From Paratinospora sagittata (taxonomy: Eukaryota; Streptophyta; Magnoliopsida; Ranunculales; Menispermaceae): a stretch of DNA of 64,000 nt. Numbering within the stretch: the stretch's first letter is position 1; every line of letters starts with the position of its first letter. This document shows, piece by piece, positions 10,145-20,669 of this stretch. The notes beneath the pieces are model-generated. The model did not search any database. It was not told the DNA's origin and saw only the letters and a list, made by a program, of their open reading frames with translations. Position numbers and translations under genes: made by a program. The stretch is from positions 36,052,816 to 36,116,815 of the forward strand of contig CM069606.1 in the NCBI GenBank assembly GCA_035771175.1, written 5' to 3'.

Positions 10145-12465
10145 ATGAATCCAGATATTTTCACCATCCAATATCTTCTCTCTAATCATCTTCAGGTTTA
10201 AAATTTTAAACCCTAACCCTATAAACCCTAAACTCTTTTAACTTTTGTGTCATTTAACTTCTTTTATTTCTTCGATTAATAAAATATTATAGTTGGCAAC
10301 TAAATGATTATCGTTGTTTTAATGGTTATTTGCATTAAATATTGCAGTCTGAAACAAAGTTGGTAGAATTATTACGAAAGCTTGAAAAGATGGAAGTCTC
10401 CAAGCAATATCTACAGGTTTTAATCCTTGTCGACATTAGTTTATTGGTGGTATTGAAAATAGTAAAATAGAGAAATCTCTAGTGAAAAACTAAGAGACTT
10501 GGTGAAAAGTTTAGTTAGTTAAAATACATAAATTTATCTCTACAGGAAACTACAATTGGACGTACTGTTGATTATATCAAATGTACATCCAAATCGAAAC
10601 AAGTTCGTTACCTTGCCAGCAATATCATCAAGTAAATATATGCAAAATTCTACCAATATCTCTCTATTATTTTAGTTCCAAGTTAATTAGTTACTACATA
10701 TGCATGCAATCATGTTTATCTTAGTTTGATTCAAAATAATTAATTATTTTCCCTTGAATTTGAAATATCAGTGGATGGTGCAAAATGCTATATGAGAGAG
10801 TAGTGAACGTTAGTGCTGCTGCCACTACTACTAATAATGATCAACCTGGTAAGTACAAAATATAATCACTGAACACTTATTTAACAGTTTTAGCTAGTTA
10901 GCATTAATTTGTCTACCTGATGACAAACTAGGAAAAGGAAATTCCAATACCACGAAAGTTACTGAACCAAAGTCACAGAAGAACAGGGCATTCATCATTA
11001 GGAATTCTATTCTTTCTATTAAGCAAGTAAGTATTAATTAAATAGAGGATGGGTATTAATTAACTAAACACCCATCTCACTATCATCCCCACAATTTGTA
11101 GGCAAAGTCCACTGATGAAAACTTCACTGGGCTGAAATTTGAGAATTCCAAAACAAAATCTCAAGAGGGGCATCAAAACACTAATTCTCACTTGGAGGAT
11201 CAGGTACAAATATATATATGTTCTCAATTGAACAATTATTTAATAGCTCTACCTAATTAGCATTAACATATTGAATTCTATTTCTACATCTCAGAATACC
11301 CAGAAGGAAAAGGAACATTCAGTTGTGTCAACTGTGCAAGAATTTGCTTTCAAGCACATTGCTACTACTTCAAAAAGGAGGATATTTGCCATCAGAAATA
11401 CCAAGACCTCTAGTACTCTTCCTACTAAGCAAGTAAGCATTAATTAAGTAAAGAATGAAGTATAATTAGTATGAGCTCGTTTATTAAGTATTACTTATAT
11501 AAATGAAAGTTCAAATTCATCTAATGATCATCCCCAAAATTTGTAGGAAACCAAGTGCACTGATGGATTCGAATATGAGAATTCCAAAAGAAAATCTCAA
11601 GAGGGCCATCACACATTGACAGCTGCAGCAAATGGTTAGTTTGTCTTCTTTTGACTTTCTTCACTTGGTAAAGTTTAATTCAATACTCTATATATTATGC
11701 ATTAGAGTATTGACATATTCTTACTTTATGTATATATACAGCAAAGAAACAAAAAATCAATGAGGCCACTGAACTGCAAGCAGAACTCCCAAAGGAGACT
11801 GTCATTCAAGAAGATGTACAAAAGAAACCCGAAGGCCATATCAATCATGTAGACTTGGAGTGCCAGAAGAAAGAAGACATTCTGTCCTTGAAGAATATTC
11901 TCTCCAACCATCATTTGCAGGTTTTTTTTCTTTTTGAACAAAGTAATATAGATGCCACTCTTAATCATTATATTTCGTGTCTATAATACATTTCTAATGT
12001 TGTATGATTTCTTTACATGTAATATATGGTTGGTGGTTGGTTGTTTTTGTTTAAATTATTGCAGACTGAACCAGAAGTGTTGGAATCACTGAGAAAGCTT
12101 CAAAAGATAGTAGACTCCAAGCAAATTCTTGAGGTTTTTCGTCTATTCCTTAAAACTAATTGAAAACAGTTTAACAGATAGGTCAGTTATATATATAATT
12201 TGTGTCTTCCTCAGGAAACTATGATTGGGCACACTGTAAATTCTATCAGAAAGACGTTCAAATCGAAGAAACTCCGTCACTTTTCCAACAATCTCATCAA
12301 GTATGGAATTAGTAAACCTCCAAGTAACACTTTCTTCTTGTTAAACTTTGATATTTATGAATCTATAATTATAATTTACATTTAATTTGCAGGGAGTGGA
12401 GAAAACTAGTAGACAAATGGTTGGAGTTGGAGGCTTCTGCAACCACAGGAGATAACAGTGACTAA
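10145..12465 (+). CDS. Double TFIIS N-domain (Med26-like) protein, 12 exons
   Basis: Exons: 10145-10195, 10348-10416, 10546-10631, 10772-10848, 10932-11026, 11102-11203, 11295-11432, 11547-11634, 11742-11920, 12065-12133, 12215-12300, 12393-12465, all with GT-AG introns and matching phases, giving about 370 residues. The first TFIIS N-terminal (LW/TND) domain spans exons 2-4 (LVELLRKLEKMEVSKQYLQ, then IGRTVDYIKCTSKSKQVRYL, then WCKMLYERVV). The second spans exons 10-12 (VLESLRKLQKIVDSKQILE, IGHTVNSIRKTFKSKKLRHF, EWRKLVDKWLELE). Between them is a KRK...AKKQ segment like the tail of plant Med26-type proteins. The family binds transcription machinery in the nucleus. Exon sizes repeat (69/86 nt twice), indicating an internal duplication. 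The last exon runs into a stop because the next splice donor is mutated (GGAG|AT instead of GGAG|GT). Confidence 0.72.
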
Positions 12466-12499
12466 AACATGTTGCTTTTCTTTCAACCTTCTACCTTGT

Positions 12500-12760
12500 C
12501 TTAACATTGAACTATCTAAATTAATTCTACATACCATTATTGGTTGCTTCAGATAACACGAAGAACAATCAAATAGAGTTGCAGAAACATGTGTCTTGCT
12601 TCAATGTCCCAATTCCTGATAAACAAGTGTCTTGCTTCAATGGTTAAACCAGGGAGTTTTTGTTTGTGTACAGCACATGTTAATTAACAAGATTTCAGTC
12701 AATCAGGGATGATTTAAAAAGAAACCCAACTATAAGACAAATTGGGTTTATTGAGAAAGA
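12500..12760 (+). repeat. Gene 3' flank shared with 32144-32261 and 35155-35262
   Basis: 12510-12630 matches 32144-32261 (CTATCTAAATTAATTCTACAT onward). 12645-12755 matches 35155-35262 (ACATGTTAA..CAAGATTTCAGTCA, then AACC(C/T)(A/G)ACTATAAG). So two diverged copies of one gene's 3' end exist, and the left copy has a deletion joining exon 13 to the downstream flank. Confidence 0.8.
12553..12647 (+). pseudogene. Relic exon 13 of the TFIIS-N gene
   Basis: Acceptor CTTCAG at 12547-12552 is followed by an open stretch (DNTKNNQIELQKHVSCFNVP...) homologous to the exon at 32187-32261. The exon's own donor is gone. Instead a short repeat (AAGTGTCTTGCTTCAATG) follows and the frame stops at 12645-12647. 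Later exons, present at 32371-32710, are missing here. Confidence 0.65.
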
Positions 12761-14251
12761 CAGATGCTAAACGTACGCTGCCTCCAATGAAATTCTCACC
12801 ACAAATTACATGACTAGTTTTGTTGGTTACGTTGAAAAGTTCAAAATTTTTCAACCCACCACTTTTTTTGTTGGATGGGTAGCTAATGCGTCCGACGTTA
12901 AAGGCTTTCTTTTTATTAAAAAAATATTTTTATTTTTATTTTTTAATAAAAATTAATTTTCTTATTATTAATAAAAAAGTTGTTTTTGATAAAAAAATAA
13001 TGTCATTGCCTTAATAAAATAATTTTAATTCTAATAAAAATTAATTTTAGTATTTTAATAAAATTAATTTTAATAATTAAAAATATTATTTTTAATAAAA
13101 TAACAAATTTATATTACTATCTCTTAAAAATAATATTATTTTTTAATTAAATTCTCTTTAATAAAATAATTCTACTATTTTAAAAAGCTAATTCTATTAG
13201 TTTTGGTAAAATTATTATTATAAAAAAAACTAATTTATTATATTTTTAGTACTAAATTGTTTTTAATAAACAATAAATTTACTTTTTGATAATAGAAAAA
13301 TTAATATTATTCCTCTAATAAAAGTAATTTTATTACTTTAGAAAAATACTTTTATTATTTTAAACAAAAATAAATTAAATTTTTTTTATTTATTATTATA
13401 ATAAAAATAATTTATCATCAAAGATTGTGTTTTTCATACTTTAGTGAGGCACATATTTTCTACAGTGAATACTTAAAACAAATTCATAAAAAAAATTAGA
13501 AATATCAACGAGGATGCACTGCTATGTCCAAATAACACTAAAGAAAAAAACAAGAACTCATTTCTATTAATCAACCTAAAACAATGTTCCATTACATAAT
13601 TAAAGACATAAAAACTTTATAATTCAACATGCAAACAAAAAAGGTCTACCATCTCAATTTGAAAACGACTTCTCCAAGGCACCTCACATCACATTGCCTT
13701 CTTTGTTACTACCATGTCTTTTCCATCATACGTGGGCATTGTAAAATGCTCGTAATTTATAATATGTTAACTCAATCAACACATGTAGATGAGAAAATCA
13801 TAATTACAATCTACAAACCGTAATACCTGGGAACTACCAACATTATGCATCAAGTCTAGAAAAGAAGAGTAATGAAAGTTATAGATGCCTTGGTTGCTCG
13901 ATTTTGATTGATATGAAACTTGTGAAGATGGCATCATGTCCTGTATTGAAATAAGGTTGTCAAAACTTTGGGCCAAATAAGTGAATTAGTTCATGAGTAT
14001 TTTAATTACCAAATGACTTGATGCTGCATTGGTGACTTCATGATTGTCACTGCACTAAAGTTGATGAAGATCCTAAAAATTGTTCCCTCCAATATTATTT
14101 TGTATAAATAAATAAATAATAAAAGTAAAGCTTGTCAAATAAATGTCATAAAGCACAAATAATTGCTATAAAATATTTTTTGAACATAATAATGTTACAA
14201 TTATTAAAAAAAAATAAACAAAACAAAACAATTAACTGTCTTTTTCTTGGA
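12761..14251. other. AT-rich intergenic DNA
   Basis: Dominated by TAATAAAA-type sequence (12900-13430), the most AT-rich stretch of the window. No gene recognised. The minus-strand frame at 13776-13976 lies downstream of the FAR1-like relic and might be a remnant of its C terminus, but no motif supports that. Confidence 0.5.
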
Positions 14252-14861
14252 TTATGAAATTTCCCAAAGGCTTTCAAACTCTTCAATCTCCAAAGATTCA
14301 TACACCACATTTTTCGATAACATGTTCACGCTCTTTGTAACCACATAGTTTACTGGCACCTTCTTCATTATGTGCCAAAAGCATACGCGATGTTTAGCTT
14401 TTGGGAAAGCTTCGGATATCGTTGCTTGGATTGAAGGACATTGATCAGTGAAAAAGGCATTAGGCAGTCTCCCTGACATACAAGTTAGCCAAGTAGTAAA
14501 AAGCCACTTATAACTATTAATTGTCTTACTTGAAAGTAAGTGACACCCTAATAACACAGATTGATCATGATGATTAACTTCAACAAATAAAGCAAATGGC
14601 ATGTCATATTTGTTTGTTAAATATGTGGTGTCAAATGAAATAACATCCCCAAAGTAATGATACGAGGCCCTTGGCCTTGCATCAGCCCAAAAAACATGTC
14701 TTAAATGACCTTCATCATCTATATCCAAGGTTCAAGGTTCACACTTATCAAGTGCCACAAACCATATCTGACATGAGCCTAACAGTTATTTGAGCTTTAC
14801 AATTACACTTTGATGTAATTGTGTTTATGTACTTGTTCTTATGCTTTTGATCACATTTACT
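14252..14861 (-). pseudogene. FAR1/FHY3-like gene relic: end of DNA-binding domain and transposase-like domain
   Basis: On the minus strand 14728-14252 encodes a FAR1-family MULE-transposase-type core (VFWADARPRASYHYFGDVIS, FDTTYLTNKYDMPFALF, then FFTDQCPSIQATISEAFPKA and HRVCFWHIMKKV). FAR1/FHY3-related proteins are nuclear, transposase-derived transcription factors. 14861-14745 carries the end of the FAR1 DNA-binding (WRKY-GCM1) region, including CNCKAQITVRLMSD, then stops. The N-terminal half is across the LTR-3 insertion at 26262-26522. The part after the transposase core is absent and the stretch joining the two domains is deleted, so the gene is dead. Confidence 0.78.
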
Positions 14862-16040
14862 GTAACATCTCGTACCTCTAATCAAACTTTTATGTCGACT
14901 TGTACATATTGTCATACGTATTTATACGCATGTTGATGACCGTAAATTATTGTATTTGTATGCACTCTAGGGTAATAGGAATCCCGAGACCCTAGTTGTA
15001 ACATTGGAGGCATGATACTTAGGAAATTCACTTTGGACACCAAGGAGCGCGCTCCAGTGTTGGCAAACAGAGAGTGAAAATTTGAGCTTGAGTAGAAGTA
15101 CACTCCTTGGGGAGAAGCACACTTCAGTGGTGGAAATCCAAGAGCATGCATTCTGAAAATCTACAGAGAAGCGCGCTAGTGCGCTCTTTGCGGGGAAACA
15201 AAGACCAAATCTGTTTCTGGGCAAGGAGGAGCACGCTCCTGAGCCTTCTGACAATTTTGTTTTATAAGTCGTTAAAGCAGTTTGCACGTAAATAAAAGAG
15301 GTTTCTGGCCCATTCTTAGCTCATTTGAGCTGGTTTGAGTTCTAAAGAAAGGGAAAATGAAGGGGAAAAGGAGAACGAAGAGCTAGGGTAGCAATTCTGA
15401 GGCTCCGGTAAGTGATTTTTAGCTCAAAACTTGCGAATTTTCATTCCTTTCTTTGATTTGTTCAACATATGTGAAGTTGAACGGATTTGGTGATGGTTGA
15501 TCGAAATTGTGATGGCCTGGGGTTGGCCAAATCTGTGGTTTTTGCATTTAATTTTGTTTTTAATGGGTTCTTGATGGAAATTAAGATTATGGCATGTAAA
15601 ATCTACAGGGAATTTGGTGTTAAATTGAGGGTACACCCAAACCTTGTTGTATACAAAAACAACTAAGGGTTTGAGGGTGTTCAAATGGGTGTTTATGAGA
15701 TTTAAATGACGAATCTTGACTTAAATAGGTTCTATTAGGATGTGTACATAAATTGGACGGTGAAATTGTAGGAAATTGATGTTTTGTGTTGGGAATGTCC
15801 CAACTAGGGACTGTTTAAGCTTGGAGTGGGAGTTTTGTGTGTTGTAGCTAGAAATTGTGTGAATTATATTGTGATATGTACAGATTGTCATTGAGAAAGT
15901 GGCTGGATCTTGAGTGATTAGCTTGAAATCTATGAACAACTTGTGTAGGGGCTATAAAGGTGTACTTTGATGAGTGGGAAAGCATAGGATTGTACCCATT
16001 GTGAGTATTTCTTACTTTTGGTTTTATGTATGGTATTATA
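14862..16040. repeat. LTR-3 (gypsy-type), left copy, 3' truncated
   Basis: Begins TGTAACATCTCGTACC right after TTTAC (14857-14861), the same 5 bp that follows the LTR's other end at 26261. 15154-16040 aligns closely with 24434-25343. Homology breaks at TATATGTATAAAT, where it joins a 66-bp piece of the sequence found at 26735-26790, consistent with a deletion at short homology (ATAAAT). By analogy with other LTRs in the window, the coding sense is probably minus. Confidence 0.8.
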
Positions 16041-16106
16041 TGTATAAATTTCTCAAAATCTAACTATCCACTTCAAATGAGTTATAATTTCTTTAACACT
16101 TGAACT
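16041..16106 (+). repeat. Copy of pre-insertion flank, ending in TSD GAACT
   Basis: TCTCAAAATCTAACTA onward matches 26735-26790. The final GAACT (16102-16106) abuts the Copia-A LTR exactly as GAACT (26870-26874) abuts Copia-B. The gene piece present between these points at 26790-26865 has been deleted here. Confidence 0.75.
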
Positions 16107-16833
16107 TGTCGAAAAATGGGCAATTAAACATGGTTTTTCAACATTTTTAGTTAAATATTAAAGTGGGACCCACAAGTCATTTTGGGTGGGTCCAAGTTGA
16201 TTATTAATCTTTGATATGTATAGATTAAGAATATATAAGTATTTAGTTATACCCATTTATATATGAATGAAAAAGTGAGTCTAAAGTAACCTACTTGATA
16301 TATGTAAAGTGGTAAAATTTGAAAACAACCTTTTAGTCCCACAAGAGAAAGATAAAATTCTAATTATTTACTTATAAGTGTAGCTAGAATACTACACTTC
16401 AATTTCAGCTAACACACACACAATGAAGGCTCAGGAGTGATGCTTTGCATCACCCCGCGCACGTGCTCGAGTGTGCGAGGGCGAAAGAGCGATGAGTTAA
16501 AGTGTTGCTATCACAAGAAAGAGATTGTTGTATCCTTAGAGACAAGTGTCATATACCGTGAGCACCTAAGCAAGACATAATTGCTTAAAGATATAGAGTT
16601 ACACTCTAGCCTCAATCTACGTCATTACTCTACTGGAATAATAATTGATCTAATTTAACTAGATATAGTCATGTACCTGGTACCTTTAAATAGTGAACGG
16701 GAGGCAGCTTGCTGCTTTGGAAAAGTGGTATTTAAGCGAAACCATTTTGACTCCACCACTCAAACTGAAGACTAATCTAGTTGTTTATTTTGAAAACTAT
16801 TTTTCAGTGATTATTGCCACCATACAGTCAACA
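16107..16833 (+). repeat. Copia-A 5' LTR
   Basis: TGTCGAAAAATGGG ... CAGTCAACA, 727 bp, matching 26875-27603. Lacks the roughly 480-bp block with the TATA box that is present in the 3' LTR at 30958-32143. No tRNA-iMet-type PBS follows it (next bases ATCTTAAGACA), so the priming tRNA is unclear. Confidence 0.82.
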
Positions 16834-16952
16834 ATCTTAAGACAATTATGCTAATGGAGATAGACTTTGTCCCTAAACCAACTACTACTTCTATGAAACC
16901 TGAGAAGCCAGAGAAGTTCGCTAGCACTGACTTCAAAAGTTAGCAACAAAAG

Positions 16953-17533
16953 ATGTTAGTTTACCTGACCACTCTCAACTTGGACAAGGTGCTAAATGAA
17001 GACGAACCTGAACTGCGAGATGATAAAACTGACAAACATGTTATTGCTGCAATTCAAGCATGGAGACACTCTGATTTTCTATGCAAGAATTATATTTTGA
17101 ATGGGCTAGAAAATACATTGTATAATGCGTATAGTACAGTCCGTACTGCCAAGGAACTTTGGAATTCTTTGGATAAAAAATACAAGACTGAAGATGCTGG
17201 CCATAAGAAATTTGTGGTCAGCAGGTTCCTTAATTACAAGATGGTGGACTCAAAGATTATCAGCAGTCCATGAGATTCATGCAGAAGTTTCCACCTACTT
17301 GGAAAGATTTCAAGAACTATCTCAAGCACAAGCGTAAGTAGATGGAACTTGAGGACCTTATTATCAGATTGTGGATTGAACAAGACAAGAAAACTAGAGA
17401 CCATACAGAGCATAAAGTTAACCTTGTGGAGGGAAAGCACACCATGAATAAGAAGCGCAAGCACACTGGTGATAGTCAGGCCAAAAAGAAAGGCAAATCT
17501 CATAAGTTCAATGGCAAGTGCTATAATTGCTAA
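16953..17533 (+). pseudogene. Copia-A gag
   Basis: Open from MLVYLTTLNL with the UBN2-type copia gag signature (AIQAWRHSDFLCKNYILNGL, then AKELWNSLDKKYKTEDAGHK). After position 17273 the frame is broken. A second frame (17342-17533) encodes the basic linker (KKGKSHKFNGKCYNC), the first half of a CCHC knuckle interrupted by TAA. The same stop is present in Copia-B. Confidence 0.8.
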
Positions 17534-17563
17534 AAATAAGGGCACAAAGCCAAAGATTGTCGA

Positions 17564-18307
17564 TTGAAAGGCAAGTCCAAGAACGATCAAGTCAATATGA
17601 CCGAGGAGAAGATTGGAGATGTAACTGACATGATGCTATCTGTTGTGGTCTTTGAAGCCAACATGGTTGATGAACCCAGAGAGTGGTGGATTGATACTGG
17701 AGCCACCCGACATGTCTGTGCTCATAAGAACATGTTTTCCTCTTATACAACAATAAGATGACGTAATCTAATCATGGGCAATTCAGCAATTTCAACAATA
17801 ACAGGTCTTGGGAAGGTGGTTCTCAATATGACCTCACGAAAGGAACTCACCTTGATCGATGTGTTGCATGTACCTGACATCCGGAATAATGTTTCAGGCT
17901 CACTGTTGAGCAAAAGTGGTTTTAGGATGGTCTTTGACTCCAATAAATTTGTACTTTCCTAAAATAATGTATTTGTGGAAATATGGTACTTAGAAAGGGG
18001 ATTATTCAAAATAAATATAATGCCTGTAATCCGCAACTTTGAAGATAATAAAGATTCATCTTCTGTTTATTTTTTGGAGTCTTCTTGTTTATGGCATGAT
18101 AGATTAGGACATGTTAATTTTAATTCATTACGAAAATTGATGAATTTAAAATTATTACCTAACTATCAAATTGATCAAAATCATAAGTGTGAAATATGTG
18201 TTGAGGCAAAGTTAACTAAAACAACATTCCATTCAATTGAAAGAAACACTGAACCTCTAGACTTAATTCACAGCAATATATGTGACTTAAAGTGTGGGGG
18301 TGTTTAG
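17564..18307 (+). pseudogene. Copia-A protease and GAG-pre-integrase segment
   Basis: 17564-17761 carries the aspartic protease box WWIDTGATRHVCAHKNMFSS (D-T-G intact). 17774-17962 carries the rest of the protease ([20 protein letters not shown]). 17975-18307 has the GAG-pre-integrase motif (CLWHDRLGHVNFNSLRKLMN) and Cys pair CEICVEAK of the integrase zinc finger, ending near IHSNICDLK where the first catalytic Asp (IHSDI) is Asn. Several stops and frameshifts; the catalytic core beyond is deleted. Confidence 0.8.
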
Positions 18308-18349
18308 CTAAGGTAGAAATACCTTAACCTAAAAGGGTTAAGATAGGGC

Positions 18350-19230
18350 CTAAAACCATTGATTGTATATTCATTGGTTATGTTCATAACAGTAGTGCAT
18401 ATAGGTTCCTTGTATACAAATCAGATTTTTATGATATACATGTGAATACAATTATGGAATCTAGAAATGCATCATTTTTTTAGCATATTTTTTTAAATAA
18501 AAATATGCAAGAGCTAAGTTCCAATAAAAGAATTTATGACAATGCAAATAGCAGTAGCAATCCTCCTGATAAAAATTTTGTAGGATGAACCTAAACGCAA
18601 TAAAAAGGCTAAAGTTGCAAAGTCTTTTGGTCCTGATTTTCTAACGTATATGTTAGAAAGTGAACCTCAAACTTTTAAAGAGGCAATGTCAACACCCGAA
18701 GCTTCTTACTGGAAGGAAGCAATAAATAGTGAAATTGAATCAATCATGCACAATCATACTTGGGAATTGGTAGATTTACCACCAAGTATGATGCCCTTAG
18801 GGTGTAAATAGATTTTTAAAAGAAAATTAAAGGTTGACGGTTCAATTGATAAATATAAGGCTAGGTTGGTAGCCAAGGGATTTAAACAAACATAGGGCCT
18901 TGATTTCTTTGATACATATTCACTGGTAACTAGAAAAACATCCATAAGAATGTTAATTGCTATTGCTACAATAAACAATCGTGAAATTCGTAAAATGGAT
19001 GTAAAGACAGCTTTCTTAAATGGTGAATTAGAATAAGAGATATATATGCAACAACCTGAAGGATTCGTTGCATCTGGACAAGAACGTAAGGTGTGTAGAC
19101 TTGTTAAATCATTATATGGATTAAAACAAGCACCAAAACAATGGCATATTAAATTTGGCAATGTCATGTTGTCAAATGGTTTTAAAATCAATGAATATGA
19201 CAAATGTGTATATGTCAAAAACACGCCAAA
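18350..19230 (+). pseudogene. Copia-A reverse transcriptase, N-terminal part
   Basis: Readable with several in-frame stops: EAINSEIESIMHNHTWELVD, YKARLVAKGFKQ, MDVKTAFLNGELE and SLYGLKQAPKQWH are canonical copia RT motifs. Sequence ends at INEYDKCVYVKNTPK, before the YVDD active site, where the Gypsy-2 LTR begins. The next part of such an RT is seen only in Copia-B (28752 on). Confidence 0.85.
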
Positions 19231-19232
19231 GG

Positions 19233-20038
19233 TGTCACACCCTGCCCGGACGCGCCTAACTATTCTATGAGTCATAAACCACATACGTCCCTAGGTGGTG
19301 ATATGTATGATGCAAGTGCATGAACTGGTCTAGTCTATTGGTCTGGTCTTTTCTTGACATTTAGACTGACTTTGGCAACGTCTGGTGATCCTTATCAGAG
19401 TTGGTATCACGACGTGCAAGGTTAGGACATTCAGTATTACTTGCATAAGCTGATAGCTTTCAATAATACCCACTAGATCAGTCCCCAGTTGAGAGGTGAG
19501 ACACAAGGTCTGCTTAAATACCAATCGCCTAGAGCAGCCCGCTGCCTCCCGTTCACTATTTAAAGTTACTGAGGACAAGACTGAGTCTAGTTGAGCCAGA
19601 TTGATCACAAATCCGACATTATAACAGTGTAATACATGAATTCCAAATATACAAGCATAAGTGCGACAATATAAACATTATATGACATAATGCAGTGTAA
19701 ATGAACAGTAGATATAATAATAACTGAATGTAAACTTTAATAAAAGTTATAAAACACGCAAACCTATATTTAGTTCCCCACCTTCAGATAAGAACTTTTT
19801 CTTTTTCAGATCTGGAGCTTTCCTCCGGACAGAACTTCGTTGTATCGTACCGAGAGTCTCGAACAGAGAGTCTCAAACAGACAAGAACTCAGAATGAGTG
19901 AAAAGAGGAGGAAAAATCACTAGAGAAGGTGATTTGGTGTGAGAAAAATGAGGAGGAGGGGCTTCCTTATATAGGAAATTGGCGCCTGAACGTTCTGCCC
20001 AAACGATTTTTTTTTTTTGTGAAATACAGGGTATTACA
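19233..20038 (-). repeat. Gypsy-2 3' LTR with TATA box
   Basis: Plus-strand TGTCACACCCTGCC ... GGGTATTACA, 806 bp, bounded on the inner side by the polypurine tract. On the minus strand a good TATA box (CCTATATAAGG, 19965-19975) sits near the start of the LTR, as expected for the U3 promoter. No second copy is in the window, so age cannot be estimated. Confidence 0.82.
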
Positions 20039-20057
20039 CTCTACCCCCCTTAAAGGG
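20039..20057 (-). other. Gypsy-2 polypurine tract
   Basis: Minus-strand CCCTTTAAGGGGGGTAGAG directly before the LTR start TGTAATACCC. This is the canonical plant gypsy arrangement. Confidence 0.85.
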
Positions 20058-20072
20058 ATTTCGCCCTCAAAA

Positions 20073-20570
20073 TCAATTCAAGTAGTTATGATGGTTATCT
20101 GCTTGAGATTCACTGTCGGCGTCATCTCTTGCGAGTTCAAGGTAGTGCTTGTATGGTCCCTGAATAGCACTGTGGCCGGTGGAATCCTCATCATCATAAA
20201 ACCATGGAGAGCAAATGAAATCAGACTCGTCATCTGAAGATTCCAACCTTTGCATAACATATGGTGGTGGAGGGCGTTGGTTACATCGTTTGAGGGGAGG
20301 TAGGTTGAGCGGTGGAATACTTTTTCGTGTTGTTGATCGAATCTGGCCGCCTGGCAATTTTGGTAGAAGGTCCTGCCAAGATGAGGGCACAGGATTGTTA
20401 CGAAACATCCATGCACGCTCTGGCAATAAGGATCGCTGTCTATGTGGTGATGGAGTTGGTGATGCAAAGTAGTTGTGACTTGACTCTGCTTCTTGAGAAG
20501 TAGCAACAGGTTGCCAAGGAGGCCACTGCGTGTGTGCATCACTATATTCATTGATATTATTTTCAGGCAT
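20073..20570 (-). CDS. Gypsy-2 accessory ORF downstream of pol, unknown function
   Basis: Uninterrupted 165-codon frame between the pol end (about 20670) and the polypurine tract. The protein starts MPENNINEYSDAHTQWPPWQ, is rich in Pro, Ser, Asp, Glu and His, has a Pro-rich basic centre (IPPLNLPPLKRCNQRPPPPY) and an acidic Ser/Asp tract (ESSDDESDF). No signal peptide or membrane segment, so it is not envelope-like. The start is preceded by CTACGCAG, which could be a splice acceptor for a subgenomic mRNA (inference). It stays open while pol around it has many stops, but part of that could be chance in a 500-bp frame. Confidence 0.5.
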   Translation of the reverse strand: MPENNINEYSDAHTQWPPWQPVATSQEAESSHNYFASPTPSPHRQRSLLPERAWMFRNNPVPSSWQDLLPKLPGGQIRSTTRKSIPPLNLPPLKRCNQRPPPPYVMQRLESSDDESDFICSPWFYDDEDSTGHSAIQGPYKHYLELARDDADSESQADNHHNYLN

Positions 20571-20669
20571 CTGCGTAGTTATTCAAGTGAAACAATGTAT
20601 TAAGATAGGTGTAAACAAAGTTTCATCATTTTATTGATAAGTGAGAATAGTACAATATATCACATCATC

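Larger units (their letters stand above)
16107..19232 (+). mobile_element. Copia-A: truncated Ty1/copia element (duplicate of Copia-B)
   Basis: 5' LTR, gag, protease, GAG-pre-integrase, then a deletion of the integrase core, RT palm, and an abrupt end at 19232 where the Gypsy-2 LTR starts. RNase H and 3' LTR are missing. It shares with Copia-B the left TSD, the same internal LTR deletion and the same stop codons (after SQAQA in gag and in the zinc knuckle), so the two are copies of one already damaged insertion, not two insertions. Confidence 0.85.

Noticed and set aside
13776..13976. Possible C-terminal remnant of the FAR1-like gene
   Set aside because: Right strand and order, but no conserved motif supports it, and it is separated by AT-rich DNA.
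14912..15295. Overlapping frames in LTR-3
   Set aside because: They lie within a repeated LTR, and the corresponding reading in the other copy (24355-24570) differs and breaks.
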